This document shows, in pieces, positions 48,907 to 56,887 of a stretch of DNA of 64,000 nucleotides; position 1 is the stretch's first letter; each line of letters opens with the position of its first letter. Location of the stretch: NCBI GenBank assembly GCA_947626845.1, contig CANQTW010000002.1:62001-126000 (forward strand), in the 5' to 3' direction. This stretch comes from an uncultured Oscillospiraceae bacterium (GTDB lineage Bacteria > Bacillota > Clostridia > Oscillospirales > Oscillospiraceae). Position numbers and translations under genes: made by a program. The notes below the pieces were generated by a model that saw nothing but the letters and a program-made list of their open reading frames with translations, was not told the origin of the DNA and did no database searches.

Positions 48907-49489
48907 CCATTAGCCCAAGTTCAATACGGAGCCGATATATATGCTTGCAAGGCAGCCGCCGAACAAAATAATCCCGGCAAGTGCAGGTATCGACCGTCGT
49001 TTCATAGGACACCTTTCCTGAGCCTCCGAAAGTGGCCGTTTGGTTCTCAGGGTCTATTGAGAGCGGGGCGCACTTCGCTTCCCGCGCTTTCTCAATACGC
49101 TTCAACTGTTCCGGGTGATCATCGATATTTGAAGAGTTTTTCACACTTTCAAGCAGCTCTTTGTCCTGACCACCAGGTTTCCTTCGGAATATCTCAATAA
49201 TACCAAGCTCGGCTGCCAAACGGTATATATGCTTACACGGGAGATGACGGTCTTCGAAGTCGTGGCAAGTGCAACTTGCCAAGGTTGTGTCATAATAAGG
49301 AAGATCAGATGTGCTCGAAAACCGTGCCGTCTTGGTCTCAGAGTCAATCTCAAAGGAAAACGGATAGTTCATCGCTCTTCCTTGGCGGTCAATCTGGGCA
49401 TTGTCGGCATGGACAGAACAATCCCACTCAGGCCATGTCTGCAGCATTCTGCACCGACCGTATTCAGGTAACTTTGCACGCTTTGCCAT
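48884..49489 (-). CDS. double SWIM zinc-finger protein
   Basis: A 201-residue protein with two SWIM domains: CTCHDFEDRHLPCKHIYRL (about 75-93) and CTCRDYFVRRLPCKHIYRL (about 164-182), each CxCx(n)CxH. SWIM fingers bind DNA or proteins. The two copies are alike, suggesting internal duplication. ATG 49489 has AAGGAGG eight bases upstream; the longer frame is rejected. It lies between recombinase and repressor, so it might assist or control recombination. Confidence 0.8.
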   Translation of the reverse strand: MAKRAKLPEYGRCRMLQTWPEWDCSVHADNAQIDRQGRAMNYPFSFEIDSETKTARFSSTSDLPYYDTTLASCTCHDFEDRHLPCKHIYRLAAELGIIEIFRRKPGGQDKELLESVKNSSNIDDHPEQLKRIEKAREAKCAPLSIDPENQTATFGGSGKVSYETTVDTCTCRDYFVRRLPCKHIYRLRIELGLMGGDNGKK

Positions 49490-49647
49490 ACCAAAAACCT
49501 CCTTCGTATATGGGAAAAGGGAATCAACCATATGGTTGGTTCCCCTTTTTTGCTTCATAGGGAATCCCCTCCGCCAATTCATTATTCACTTAGAGAGAGG
49601 CCCATACCACATCGGCAGTCCGCGCCGCAGGCGTTCACAAATCAGGC
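49490..49647. other. short gap upstream of the SWIM gene
   Basis: 158 bases with an inverted repeat GGGGAACCAACCATATGGTTGATTCCC (plus GGGAATCAACCATATGGTTGGTTCCCC at 49517-49543), which is almost palindromic. This could be a terminator for the repressor gene or an operator for the SWIM gene. Confidence 0.55.
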
Positions 49648-50172
49648 TCACGCATCCTGTTTCTTTTCTTTGCGCCTCTGCTCGCGAGCAAGTTTGGCAT
49701 AAGCGTCCTCATCGGCATTTGGGTCAATAAATGATGAATTTTCGGAGGTGCCGCTTACGCCCAATGGATTTTTTTCGCTTTGCTCAAAACGTTTGAGCTC
49801 AACAACGGTTTTTTCAACCAGCTCTTTTGCATAAGCGCAGAAGGTCATTCGGTCTTTATCCGACATTGAAAAATACGAAAACAAAAAAGCCCTTTCAAAA
49901 TCGGAGCAACCGAATTGTTTAAAAAGTTCTTCCAATGCGTCATCTGGATTTGGAGCAACAGGATCTCCAATTCCGTATTTAAGCCAATCTTCATCAAAGC
50001 CAAAAGTCAAGGATATTGTGTGCAACACGCTATCCGGAGGAATTCGTCTTCCCGTTTCATAACCAGAAATTGCAGATTTCGTCATTTTTAACCGTCTTGC
50101 GAATTCCTCTTGATTAAGGCCACAACTTTCCCTCGCAAACAAAATTCGCTCACTTATGAGTGAATTTTCCAT
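49648..50172 (-). CDS. XRE-family phage repressor
   Basis: A 174-residue regulator with an HTH_3 domain (about 6-62: ARESCGLNQEEFARRLKMTKSAISGYETG) and helical remainder ending in a basic, low-complexity tail. ATG 50172 is chosen (AGAGGTGG upstream); the longer frame overlaps its promoter. It has no S24 peptidase domain. It faces the early operon across a region with repeated AAGTACGC sites, the likely operators. Confidence 0.88.
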   Translation of the reverse strand: MENSLISERILFARESCGLNQEEFARRLKMTKSAISGYETGRRIPPDSVLHTISLTFGFDEDWLKYGIGDPVAPNPDDALEELFKQFGCSDFERAFLFSYFSMSDKDRMTFCAYAKELVEKTVVELKRFEQSEKNPLGVSGTSENSSFIDPNADEDAYAKLAREQRRKEKKQDA

Positions 50173-50195
50173 ATCAGACCACCTCTTTTTTCTGT

Positions 50196-50224
50196 ATATT
50201 AACACGTCAAGTGCGCAATGTCAA
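50196..50224 (-). promoter_or_regulatory. repressor promoter of prophage C
   Basis: On the minus strand TTGACA (50224-50219), 17-base spacer, TAATAT (50201-50196), 24 bases from the ATG. The spacer contains TTGCGCACTT, the complement of the AAGTGCGCAA operator-like site. Confidence 0.82.
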
Positions 50225-50243
50225 CAAAAATTTCTGTTTCCGC

Positions 50244-50272
50244 TTGACAAAGTACGCAATGCGGATTATAAT
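50244..50272 (+). promoter_or_regulatory. early promoter of prophage C with operator repeats
   Basis: TTGACA (50244-50249), 17-base spacer, TATAAT (50267-50272). The 10-mer AAGTACGCAA or close variants occur at 50209 (AAGTGCGCAA), 50249 (AAGTACGCAA, in the spacer), 50292 (AAGTACGCGA) and inverted at about 50281 (AGCGTACCT). Binding by the adjacent repressor would block both divergent promoters. Confidence 0.88.
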
Positions 50273-50317
50273 AAACGCAAAGCGTACCTGAAAGTACGCG
50301 ATAGGGAGGTGAAATCC

Positions 50318-50518
50318 ATGAGCTCTTCAAAAGAATTGCAAAATGCAAATGAAAAGGAAACGATCTTCACCGAGGGTGTAAAAATGTTGCAAATTCTTCG
50401 CACTTTGGGCGACGAAGATCAGAGAATTGCCTTTGCGGTTTTGCAAGGGATGAGGATCCAGAAAATGATTAGCAGTCAGGAGAGAACATCGGAAAGAAGT
50501 GCAGGTGTCCGCGTATGA
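50318..50518 (+). CDS. small early protein of prophage C
   Basis: A 66-residue helical protein (ETIFTEGVKMLQILRTLGDEDQRIAFAVLQGM), first gene after the early promoter, with AGGGAGGTG. Position suits a Cro-like or antirepressor role, but no HTH is clear. Its stop overlaps the next ATG. Confidence 0.65.
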   Translation: MSSSKELQNANEKETIFTEGVKMLQILRTLGDEDQRIAFAVLQGMRIQKMISSQERTSERSAGVRV

Positions 50519-50700
50519 AAAAAGAACCGGCGGTGCGCGTCACCGCCACCGGCGGCATCGAGCCGGAGAGGATACCGGCTCATGTCGCGGAAAACCTGGC
50601 CCAGACCGCCCTCCGGGGGATCCTTCGGGCCTACAACGATCCGGCCATCCGGGCAGACTACGAGCGGTGGATGGCCCAGCGCGAGGGGGTGAGAGCATGA
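50515..50700 (+). CDS. small early protein, unknown
   Basis: A 61-residue basic/acidic mixed protein (GGIEPERIPAHVAENLAQTALRGIL), coupled by ATGA overlaps on both sides. No family recognised. Confidence 0.58.
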   Translation: MKKEPAVRVTATGGIEPERIPAHVAENLAQTALRGILRAYNDPAIRADYERWMAQREGVRA

Positions 50701-51116
50701 ACGAGGAAATCCTTCAGGCCATCCGGGAGCTGACGGACGCCATGAATAAAGGCTTCTCGGACATGAGTGGCCGGTTTGAAACAATAGAAAAGCGGCTGAG
50801 TATCCAAGAGAAAAAGGCCCGAAAGACCTACACGCGACAAAAACTGATGGAGGCGGATGTTCAGGCATTGAAGGACATCATCCATGAGCTGGCAGAAAAA
50901 GAGCCGTGCCGGGTGAGGCCGGACGGGACCGCCATTCGGAAGGAGGCGGCCTATGAGAAATTCGGAGATTGTGGGATAGGCAAAGTCAAGGCCCTTTGCG
51001 CCCTCCGGGACGCCGGGGTAATTCGGACAGATGCCACGGGCAAAAACACTTGCACCATCTGGCTGGATAACAAGCCGCAGCGGGTGCTCATCGTTTTGGG
51101 AGAGGGGGGAGAGTGA
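50697..51116 (+). CDS. early protein with coiled coil and DNA-binding-like end
   Basis: A 139-residue protein. The N-terminal third is helical/coiled coil (DAMNKGFSDMSGRFETIEKRLSIQ); the C-terminal part (EAAYEKFGDCGIGKVKALCALRDAGVIRT) reads like a winged or HTH-type DNA contact region. ATG 50697 shares bases with the preceding stop. Possibly a regulator; not recognised. Confidence 0.6.
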   Translation: MNEEILQAIRELTDAMNKGFSDMSGRFETIEKRLSIQEKKARKTYTRQKLMEADVQALKDIIHELAEKEPCRVRPDGTAIRKEAAYEKFGDCGIGKVKALCALRDAGVIRTDATGKNTCTIWLDNKPQRVLIVLGEGGE

Positions 51117-51118
51117 AA

Positions 51119-51343
51119 ATGGGTGGTAAAGTTCTGGTGCTGGCGATCCGCTTGGGCGATATCACGGATGACGGATTTTCCTACGAATGCACCAGTTCAA
51201 GCGACAACGCAGAGCTGTTTGCCGCCGTGTTGGCCGCGATCAACGAGCTGGCCAAGAGGGAAGGCGGAACGCCGGAGAGCTCCGCAGAAGGAATCGTAAA
51301 GTTTCTGAAGGACAACCCGTTCCTTTTTAGCGGAAAAGAGTGA
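51119..51343 (+). CDS. small early protein, unknown
   Basis: A 74-residue protein (GGKVLVLAIRLGDITDDGFSYECTSSSDNAELFAAV), alpha/beta in style. ATG 51119 is spaced better from GGGGGAG than GTG 51113. No family recognised. Confidence 0.58.
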   Translation: MGGKVLVLAIRLGDITDDGFSYECTSSSDNAELFAAVLAAINELAKREGGTPESSAEGIVKFLKDNPFLFSGKE

Positions 51344-51371
51344 ACGCGAGAGAGAAAGTGAGGACCACCAA

Positions 51372-52229
51372 ATGGACCACCAAATGGAATGGAACATCAT
51401 CGAAGCAAGAATTGAACAGGCCGCACAGCAAGAGGCCATAGAAGCGCAAAAGAGAATCTCCGAGCGAAAAGAAGCCCGCCGGGAGAGACTGCGCCGAGTG
51501 AGGGCCGCAAGGGCCGCAGGAATTACAGTTGCCCTGGTTCTCAGTGTCACCCTCATTGCAAGTGCGGCAACCTCCGGGAGCCGAAAGCCTGCGCCTTCGG
51601 CTCCCTCTTTGTCCACGGATGACCCGGACCCCCCGGCGACTGCAGAGAGCTACACGCCCCCAACCACGCCCCAATACACAGCCCCGGCCAAGGTCACGGT
51701 GCCGTCGGTCAATCCCGCCACAGAGCCAATCGCTGAAGCTATCGCCCCGGCCACCGAAAGCACAGAGCCGGAGGCCCCGGAGAAAATCCTGGACAGCGTG
51801 CCCCTGGACGCCGAAACACAGACCGCCATTTTTGACCTCTGCGGCCAGGACCCGGAGCTGTTCGCCGCGATCATGGCCATCGCCGAAAAAGAGAGTGGCT
51901 TCGACACCGGAGCGATTGGAGACAGCGGCAGGAGCATCGGCATGATGCAGATCAACACCCGCTGGAACACAGACCGGATGGCCGCCCTGGGGGTGACGGA
52001 CCTCACCGACCCGGTCCAGTGCGTCACGGTCGCCCTGGATGTCCTCCGGGAGCTTTCGGAGGATTACGGCCTGGGCTGGGTACAGGATCACAGCCTTTAC
52101 ATTGGGTACAACGCCGGACCATCCGGGGCCTATGCCATCCTGAACGGCGGGGCAAGATCGACAGCATACAGCAGAGCGGCCCTGCAGCTGTTTTCCGCAT
52201 ACCTGCAGGAAATGGAGGGCACGGAATGA
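51372..52229 (+). CDS. membrane-anchored lytic transglycosylase (SLT type)
   Basis: A 285-residue type II membrane protein: basic helical N-terminus (about 1-48), transmembrane segment (GITVALVLSVTLIASAA), Pro/Thr/Ala-rich linker (about 68-138), and a C-terminal SLT domain (about 150-280) with IAEKESGFDTGAIGDSGRSIGMMQIN, where the Glu is the catalytic acid. It would cut glycan strands outside the membrane. In an early operon it may serve superinfection exclusion or DNA-related remodelling, not lysis. Ribosome site is weak (GAGGACC). Confidence 0.82.
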   Translation: MDHQMEWNIIEARIEQAAQQEAIEAQKRISERKEARRERLRRVRAARAAGITVALVLSVTLIASAATSGSRKPAPSAPSLSTDDPDPPATAESYTPPTTPQYTAPAKVTVPSVNPATEPIAEAIAPATESTEPEAPEKILDSVPLDAETQTAIFDLCGQDPELFAAIMAIAEKESGFDTGAIGDSGRSIGMMQINTRWNTDRMAALGVTDLTDPVQCVTVALDVLRELSEDYGLGWVQDHSLYIGYNAGPSGAYAILNGGARSTAYSRAALQLFSAYLQEMEGTE

Positions 52230-52795
52230 GCGAGGTGGAATGGAGGGACATCCCCGGCTTCGAGGGGAGATACCAAGTCAGCTCTTGCGGACAGGTAAAG
52301 AGTCTGGAAAGGGAGGTCCGCATTCGGAGCGGAAAAACAAGGCCAATAGCCGAAAGAATTCTGAGGCCGGTAAAGGCCGGGAGCGGCTACCTTGCAGTTC
52401 ACCTTCGCCCAGCCGGAGGGCCGGACTTCAAGCGATTTTATATCCATAGGCTCGTGGCGACCGCATTTTTCGGTCAAGGCCCGGAGGGGTACGAGGTCAA
52501 TCACAAAGACGAAAACAAGGAAAACAACGCGGTTTCTAACCTCGAATGGGTCCCGAAAGAAACCAACCTCAGCTATGGAACCAGGAATGTGCGATGCTCC
52601 GCCCGGAGCCGCGAGAATTCCAGACGGGTGGCGGCCATCAAGGATGGGGCCATCGTCAAAGAGTACGCCTCCATGCACGAAGCCTCGCTCGAAGGATTTT
52701 CCCGGTTCCACATCAAGCAGTGCTGTGAAATGAAAGAGGCAACCCACAAAGGATATGTGTGGGCCTACGCGGAGGAAATGGAGGCAAAGGAATGA
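52226..52795 (+). CDS. HNH homing-type endonuclease with NUMOD4
   Basis: A 189-residue endonuclease: NUMOD4 motif at the N-terminus (EWRDIPGFEGRYQVSSCGQVKS), HNH core (HRLVATAFFG...VNHKDENKENNAVSNLEWV), and a C-terminal DNA-binding segment (VKEYASMHEASLEGFSRFHIKQCC). Such proteins are mobile on their own by cutting allele-specific sites. It sits 280 bases before the first part of the split helicase gene and overlaps both neighbours by four bases. Confidence 0.9.
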   Translation: MSEVEWRDIPGFEGRYQVSSCGQVKSLEREVRIRSGKTRPIAERILRPVKAGSGYLAVHLRPAGGPDFKRFYIHRLVATAFFGQGPEGYEVNHKDENKENNAVSNLEWVPKETNLSYGTRNVRCSARSRENSRRVAAIKDGAIVKEYASMHEASLEGFSRFHIKQCCEMKEATHKGYVWAYAEEMEAKE

Positions 52796-53076
52796 ACGTA
52801 GAAATCGACCCCAGAAAAGGCAGCGTCCTGTGCATCGAAACGACCCCCACGGCGAAGGGTGGCCCGGACGGCTCGAAAATCGTGATCACCGGGAGCACCA
52901 CAGACATCATCTTCAACTGGATCGCCCTCACGGCTTCGATTTGCGGAGAGATCGGCATCCCCGCCGCCGTCCTGGCGCTGATGCTTCAGGATAAGGTGGC
53001 CAAATTCAATGAAGCGAGCAAGGCCGGAGGAAAGACCGTCGTAGACTTGAGCCACGTCTGGGGGAGGAAGCCATGA
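52792..53076 (+). CDS. early protein with one hydrophobic segment
   Basis: A 94-residue protein with a hydrophobic stretch (about 42-65, IIFNWIALTASICGEIGIPAAVLAL) between polar ends. It may be a single-pass membrane protein or contain a buried helix. Coupled to both neighbours. Function unknown. Confidence 0.6.
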   Translation: MNVEIDPRKGSVLCIETTPTAKGGPDGSKIVITGSTTDIIFNWIALTASICGEIGIPAAVLALMLQDKVAKFNEASKAGGKTVVDLSHVWGRKP

Positions 53077-53435
53077 AGATGGCCCTGCAGGGGAGCACCC
53101 TGCTGATCAAAGAGGCGGACAACGTCCAATTCTCCGTGATCAAAAGCTGGAACAAGATGCGCTGGGACAAAAAAACCCAGCTCCTGACCGGGACGGCTGA
53201 CATGGAGCTCCTGGACAAGCTCTCCAGCATCGTCCGCCTGCCCCCGGCCATCGAACAATTCCGGCAACGGCTCCACGCCGTGCAGGATGCCATCGACAGG
53301 GAGCGGGTGAATCAGGACCCCCACCCCATGGCCACCTTCCCCGTCAAGATGCCCCTCTACGCCCACCAGGTGCGAGGCGCAAATATGTGCCTCATCGCCT
53401 TCGGATGGGCAAGTGCAGAAAGGATTGGAAAATGA
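53073..53435 (+). CDS. N-terminal piece of a split SNF2 helicase
   Basis: A 120-residue frame whose end (VKMPLYAHQVRGANMCLIAFGW) is the lead-in helix of phage SNF2 helicases, comparable to KPYPYQQYCIDSIIYN at the start of the intact helicase at 16166-17536. It stops after eight unrelated residues (ASAERIGK) before any ATPase motif. The P-loop part resumes at 56880. So the gene has been cut by about 3.4 kb of DNA. Whether the pieces associate as a split enzyme or the helicase is disabled is unknown. It is itself well expressed-looking (coupled start). Confidence 0.8.
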   Translation: MKMALQGSTLLIKEADNVQFSVIKSWNKMRWDKKTQLLTGTADMELLDKLSSIVRLPPAIEQFRQRLHAVQDAIDRERVNQDPHPMATFPVKMPLYAHQVRGANMCLIAFGWASAERIGK

Positions 53436-53683
53436 TGAAATTTAAGAACAAAAAATTAGTTTCCGTTTTGGTGGACCTGAACGAGATGGCTGAAAGCATC
53501 GCCGACGAGGTCGAGGCAGAGGGTGGGGAAACGAGCGATGGGTACGGAATCGAAGATGTTGAGTCGCTGAGATGCGCCTGTGCGATACTTCAGGCATTGA
53601 AGAACACAGGGTGCGAAACCGCAGACAAGGCAATACAAGTCATCAAGCAACTCCACCATTCAGGAGGAACGAATCATGCCTGA
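53432..53683 (+). CDS. first gene of the inserted block, unknown
   Basis: An 83-residue acidic helical protein (LVSVLVDLNEMAESIADEVEAEGGETSDGYG). It starts at tandem ATGs after AGAAAGGA, overlapping the helicase fragment's stop. It is less GC-rich than neighbours. Family not recognised. Confidence 0.6.
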   Translation: MMKFKNKKLVSVLVDLNEMAESIADEVEAEGGETSDGYGIEDVESLRCACAILQALKNTGCETADKAIQVIKQLHHSGGTNHA

Positions 53684-54017
53684 CCAAATGCCCGTTAAAG
53701 ACGTGATCGCCGAACTGAGTGAGCTTCACAAGGCCATGGATGCCCGGACCAAAAAGGCCGAAGCGGTGGTGGAGGCCATCCGGATCCTGGCGGCGATGCT
53801 CGGAGAGGGATGCACCGACTTCGACACGGTGCTGGACATCCTCAAGGATTACGAGGGCCTCGTCAAACAGTACCAGGGCCTCCACCGGCGATTTGAGATG
53901 ACCGAAAAGCCCACCTACAAAGACGGCGTCTGGCACTGCCCCGCCTGCAACAGCCGGATCCAGCCAAACCACAGCTACTGCCATCGATGTGGCAAAAGGG
54001 TCGGGTGGGGACGATGA
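53676..54017 (+). CDS. helical protein with C-terminal zinc ribbon
   Basis: A 113-residue protein: helical N-terminal part (about 1-85) then a zinc ribbon CPACNSRIQPNHSYCHRCGKRVG (two CxxC knuckles). Coupled to the next gene by an ATGA overlap. Possibly a small DNA/RNA-binding partner of the PAPS reductase-like enzyme. Confidence 0.68.
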   Translation: MPDQMPVKDVIAELSELHKAMDARTKKAEAVVEAIRILAAMLGEGCTDFDTVLDILKDYEGLVKQYQGLHRRFEMTEKPTYKDGVWHCPACNSRIQPNHSYCHRCGKRVGWGR

Positions 54018-55162
54018 TAGACGAAGAAAACGAATCCGCCGCCGAGCGGCTAAAGAAACTGCAGGCGCTTCCGTTTGAAAGGAAAATCCTCAAAACGCAG
54101 GCGCGGATCATCGAATGGTACCAGTACTACGACGGACGGGTTTATGTGAGCTTCAGCGGCGGGAAAGACAGCACGGTGCTTCTGCACATCGCAAGGCGGC
54201 TATTCCCGGACATCAAAGCCGTCTTTGTAAACACGGGGCTGGAGTACCCGGAAATTCGGAAATTCGCCCTCTCCCATGACAACGTCACAGAGCTCCATCC
54301 CACATGGGGCCGGGCCGGGGCCAAATACGGAAAAGGCCGGGATGACACCTTCACTTTCATAGACACCCTGAAGATTTACGGGTACCCCCTCATTTCAAAG
54401 TCGGTCAGCAATGCCCTGAACGAAGCCCGGAGGACCATGGCGGGAAGTAGGTGGCAAAGGCTTAACGGGGAATACCGCTTAAGGGACGGAGGCCGGAGTC
54501 AATACGACTTTAGCAAGTACCTCCCCCTCTTCGACCTCCCGGTCAAGATTTCGGACGATTGCTGCAGGGTCATGAAAAAAGGCCCGGCCCACAAATTCCA
54601 GAGGAAAGAGAAGCTTCAGCCCATCCTCGGCACAATGGCAGAGGAAAGCCTGATCCGGAAACAGGCGTGGATCACACGCGGCGGATGCAACGGCTTCAAG
54701 GCAAAAACGCCGACCAGCAACCCGCTGAGCTTCTGGAACAACCAGGACATCCTCCGCTACATCCTTCGTTACAACATCGAGATATGCAGCGTTTACGGGC
54801 AAATCGTCACCATTGGAACAGACGGCCTTCAATACCCCCCGTGGATGGCAGAACCCGCAGGTCTACCCCTCGCCTGCTCCGGATGCAATAGAACGGGTTG
54901 CATTTTCTGCGCCTTTGGCCTCCACATGGAGAGAGGGGAAACCAGATTTCAAAGACTTGCAGTTACCCACCCGCGACAATATGAATTTTGCATGACGGGT
55001 GGGGAGTGGGCAGACAACGAAAACTATGACCCCACGATCACAGGCAAAAAGAGCTGGAACCCCAAGAAGCTATGGGTCCCAAACAAAAAAGGGCTCGGCA
55101 TGAGGAAGGTTTTTGAAATGGTCAATGATATCTACGGAAAAGGCTTCCTCCGATACGAATGA
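54014..55162 (+). CDS. PAPS reductase/DndC-like ATP pyrophosphatase family enzyme
   Basis: A 382-residue adenine-nucleotide alpha-hydrolase protein. The PP-loop is SFSGGKDSTVLLHIA (about 45-60), followed by FVNTGLEYPE. A C-terminal Cys set (CSGCNRTGCIFCAFG) could hold an iron-sulfur cluster. Relatives include PAPS reductase and DndC, which activates sulfur for DNA phosphorothioation. No dndB, dndD or dndE homologue is nearby, so the role is likely in some other phage nucleic acid modification or sulfur chemistry. ATG 54014 overlaps the preceding stop. Confidence 0.82.
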   Translation: MIDEENESAAERLKKLQALPFERKILKTQARIIEWYQYYDGRVYVSFSGGKDSTVLLHIARRLFPDIKAVFVNTGLEYPEIRKFALSHDNVTELHPTWGRAGAKYGKGRDDTFTFIDTLKIYGYPLISKSVSNALNEARRTMAGSRWQRLNGEYRLRDGGRSQYDFSKYLPLFDLPVKISDDCCRVMKKGPAHKFQRKEKLQPILGTMAEESLIRKQAWITRGGCNGFKAKTPTSNPLSFWNNQDILRYILRYNIEICSVYGQIVTIGTDGLQYPPWMAEPAGLPLACSGCNRTGCIFCAFGLHMERGETRFQRLAVTHPRQYEFCMTGGEWADNENYDPTITGKKSWNPKKLWVPNKKGLGMRKVFEMVNDIYGKGFLRYE

Positions 55163-55226
55163 GCCTTAGTGACCTCAACGGCCAAAGGGCCGTAGGAATA
55201 AACAGAAAGGAATGAACAAGGGGACG

Positions 55227-55905
55227 ATGAGAATCCTGGTAGCCTGCGAAGAAAGCCAGGCCGTTTGCATTGCCCTCCGGAGACTGGGTCACGAAGCCTA
55301 CAGTTGTGACATAGAGCCATGCTCCGGCGGACGCCCGGAATGGCACATCCAAGCGGACGCGATCCCCCTCATCAACGGAAACTGCACATTCACGGACAGC
55401 GCCGGGGGGGCACCACATCGGAGGCCCATGGGATATGCTGATAGCCTTTCCGCCCTGCACCTACATGACCAACGCCTCGGCGGTGCGGATGAGGGTCCAC
55501 GGGGAGATCCAGCCGGAGCGGTATGCAAAAGCAATGGAGGCAAAAGAATTCTTCATGCGATTTTACAACGCGGACTGCCCCCTCATTTGCATCGAGAACC
55601 CGACACCGATGAAGATCATCGGACTGCCGCCCTACACCCAGGCCATACAGCCATGGCAACACGGCCACCCCTACACAAAGCGGACGTGCCTGTGGCTCAA
55701 AGGGCTGCCGCCCCTCCAGCCATCCAACGTGATCACCGATGGCGTGACCCCATACGTCAACGGTGGGTGCAAGGACGCCAATGGAAACTACCGGCGCTTT
55801 CAGGGCAAAGAACGGGACCCGAAGATCCGCAGTAAGACCTTCCCCGGCATTGCAGCGGCAATGGCCGAACAGTGGGCCGGACCGGCTCAAAGTTTGAAAG
55901 GATGA
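55227..55905 (+). pseudogene. Dcm-like methylase gene, frameshifted in a G-run
   Basis: The N-terminal part (RILVACEESQAVCIALRRLGHEAYSCDIEPCSGG) is intact to about 55403; the rest (DMLIAFPPCTYMTNASAV, with the PPC motif) continues in another frame to a stop at 55905. The shift falls in a run of seven G (55404-55410); with six, one uninterrupted frame of about 225 residues results. This family resembles C5-cytosine-type methylases but may be a different SAM enzyme. A real mutation, phase variation or a homopolymer sequencing error are all possible. Confidence 0.75.
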
Positions 55906-55909
55906 AAGC

Positions 55910-56887
55910 ATGGAAACTCTCATATGCGGAGATGCGCTTGAAAGGCTACAAACGCTACCAAATTCAATCGCAGACGTGTGCATAACTTCTCCGCCATATT
56001 ATAACCTTCGAGATTACAAAGAACGTGGGCAGATTGGGAACGAAGAAACCCCAGAGCAGTACATCGAACACCTGGTAGGAGTTTTCAGAGAGGTACGGCG
56101 CGTTCTGCGAGATGATGGAACACTCTGGGTCAATATTGGCGACAGCTATGCTACCTACAGCGGACCGCAACCTCCCACCAACACAAGAAACAAACTGGGA
56201 CACACAGCAAAGACTGTTCCAATGGGCTACAAGGCAAAGGACCTGATCGGTATTCCTTGGATGCTCGCGTTTGCCCTCCGATCAGACGGATGGTACCTTC
56301 GGCAGGATATTATCTGGAGCAAGACCAACGGGATGCCAGAGAGTGTGACGGACCGATGTACCAAGAGCCACGAGTACATATTCCTGCTTGCGAAAAACCG
56401 CAAATATTATTTTAACGCGGAGGCAATCAGTGAGCCGATAACCGGGGCCAGCACAAAGCGGTATTTGCAAAATCTGGAGCAACAGAAAGGATCGTTCCGA
56501 CAGCCGGGAAAAATCAACGGACCAATGAAAGCGGCCCTACCAAAGTGGGGCGGGGATAAATACGGCAACGACACCAGTCAAGAGAGCCGGACAAAGAGCG
56601 GTAAAAATTACATCCCAGAATACCGAAAGAACAAGCGCGATGTCTGGCAAATGAGTACAGCCCACTTCAAAGGCGATCACTTCGCAGTTTTCCCGGAAGC
56701 CCTTGCGGAAACGTGTATGCTGGCTGGTAGCCGACCAGGAGGCATGGCTCTTGACCCATTCTGTGGCAGCGGGACTGTTGGAGTGGTGGCCAGAAAAACC
56801 GGCAGGCACTTCATCGGTATTGATATCAGCCCTGCATACATCAAGATCGCAGAGACAAGGATGATGGGAGGTGAAAACTATGAATAA
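55910..56887 (+). CDS. DNA methyltransferase, N4/N6 class
   Basis: A 325-residue beta-class amino methylase: catalytic motif TSPPYYNLRDY near residue 27, DGTLWVNIGDS, a central variable target-recognition region, and the SAM-binding motif LDPFCGSGTVGVVARKTGRHFIGID near the end. It modifies adenine-N6 or cytosine-N4, probably to shield phage DNA. Its last codons overlap the start of the helicase C-terminal piece (ATG 56880). Confidence 0.92.
   Translation: METLICGDALERLQTLPNSIADVCITSPPYYNLRDYKERGQIGNEETPEQYIEHLVGVFREVRRVLRDDGTLWVNIGDSYATYSGPQPPTNTRNKLGHTAKTVPMGYKAKDLIGIPWMLAFALRSDGWYLRQDIIWSKTNGMPESVTDRCTKSHEYIFLLAKNRKYYFNAEAISEPITGASTKRYLQNLEQQKGSFRQPGKINGPMKAALPKWGGDKYGNDTSQESRTKSGKNYIPEYRKNKRDVWQMSTAHFKGDHFAVFPEALAETCMLAGSRPGGMALDPFCGSGTVGVVARKTGRHFIGIDISPAYIKIAETRMMGGENYE

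Noticed and set aside
54014..55162. Complete Dnd phosphorothioation or restriction system
   Set aside because: Only a DndC-like PP-loop enzyme is present; no dndB, dndD, dndE or cysteine desulfurase gene is nearby.
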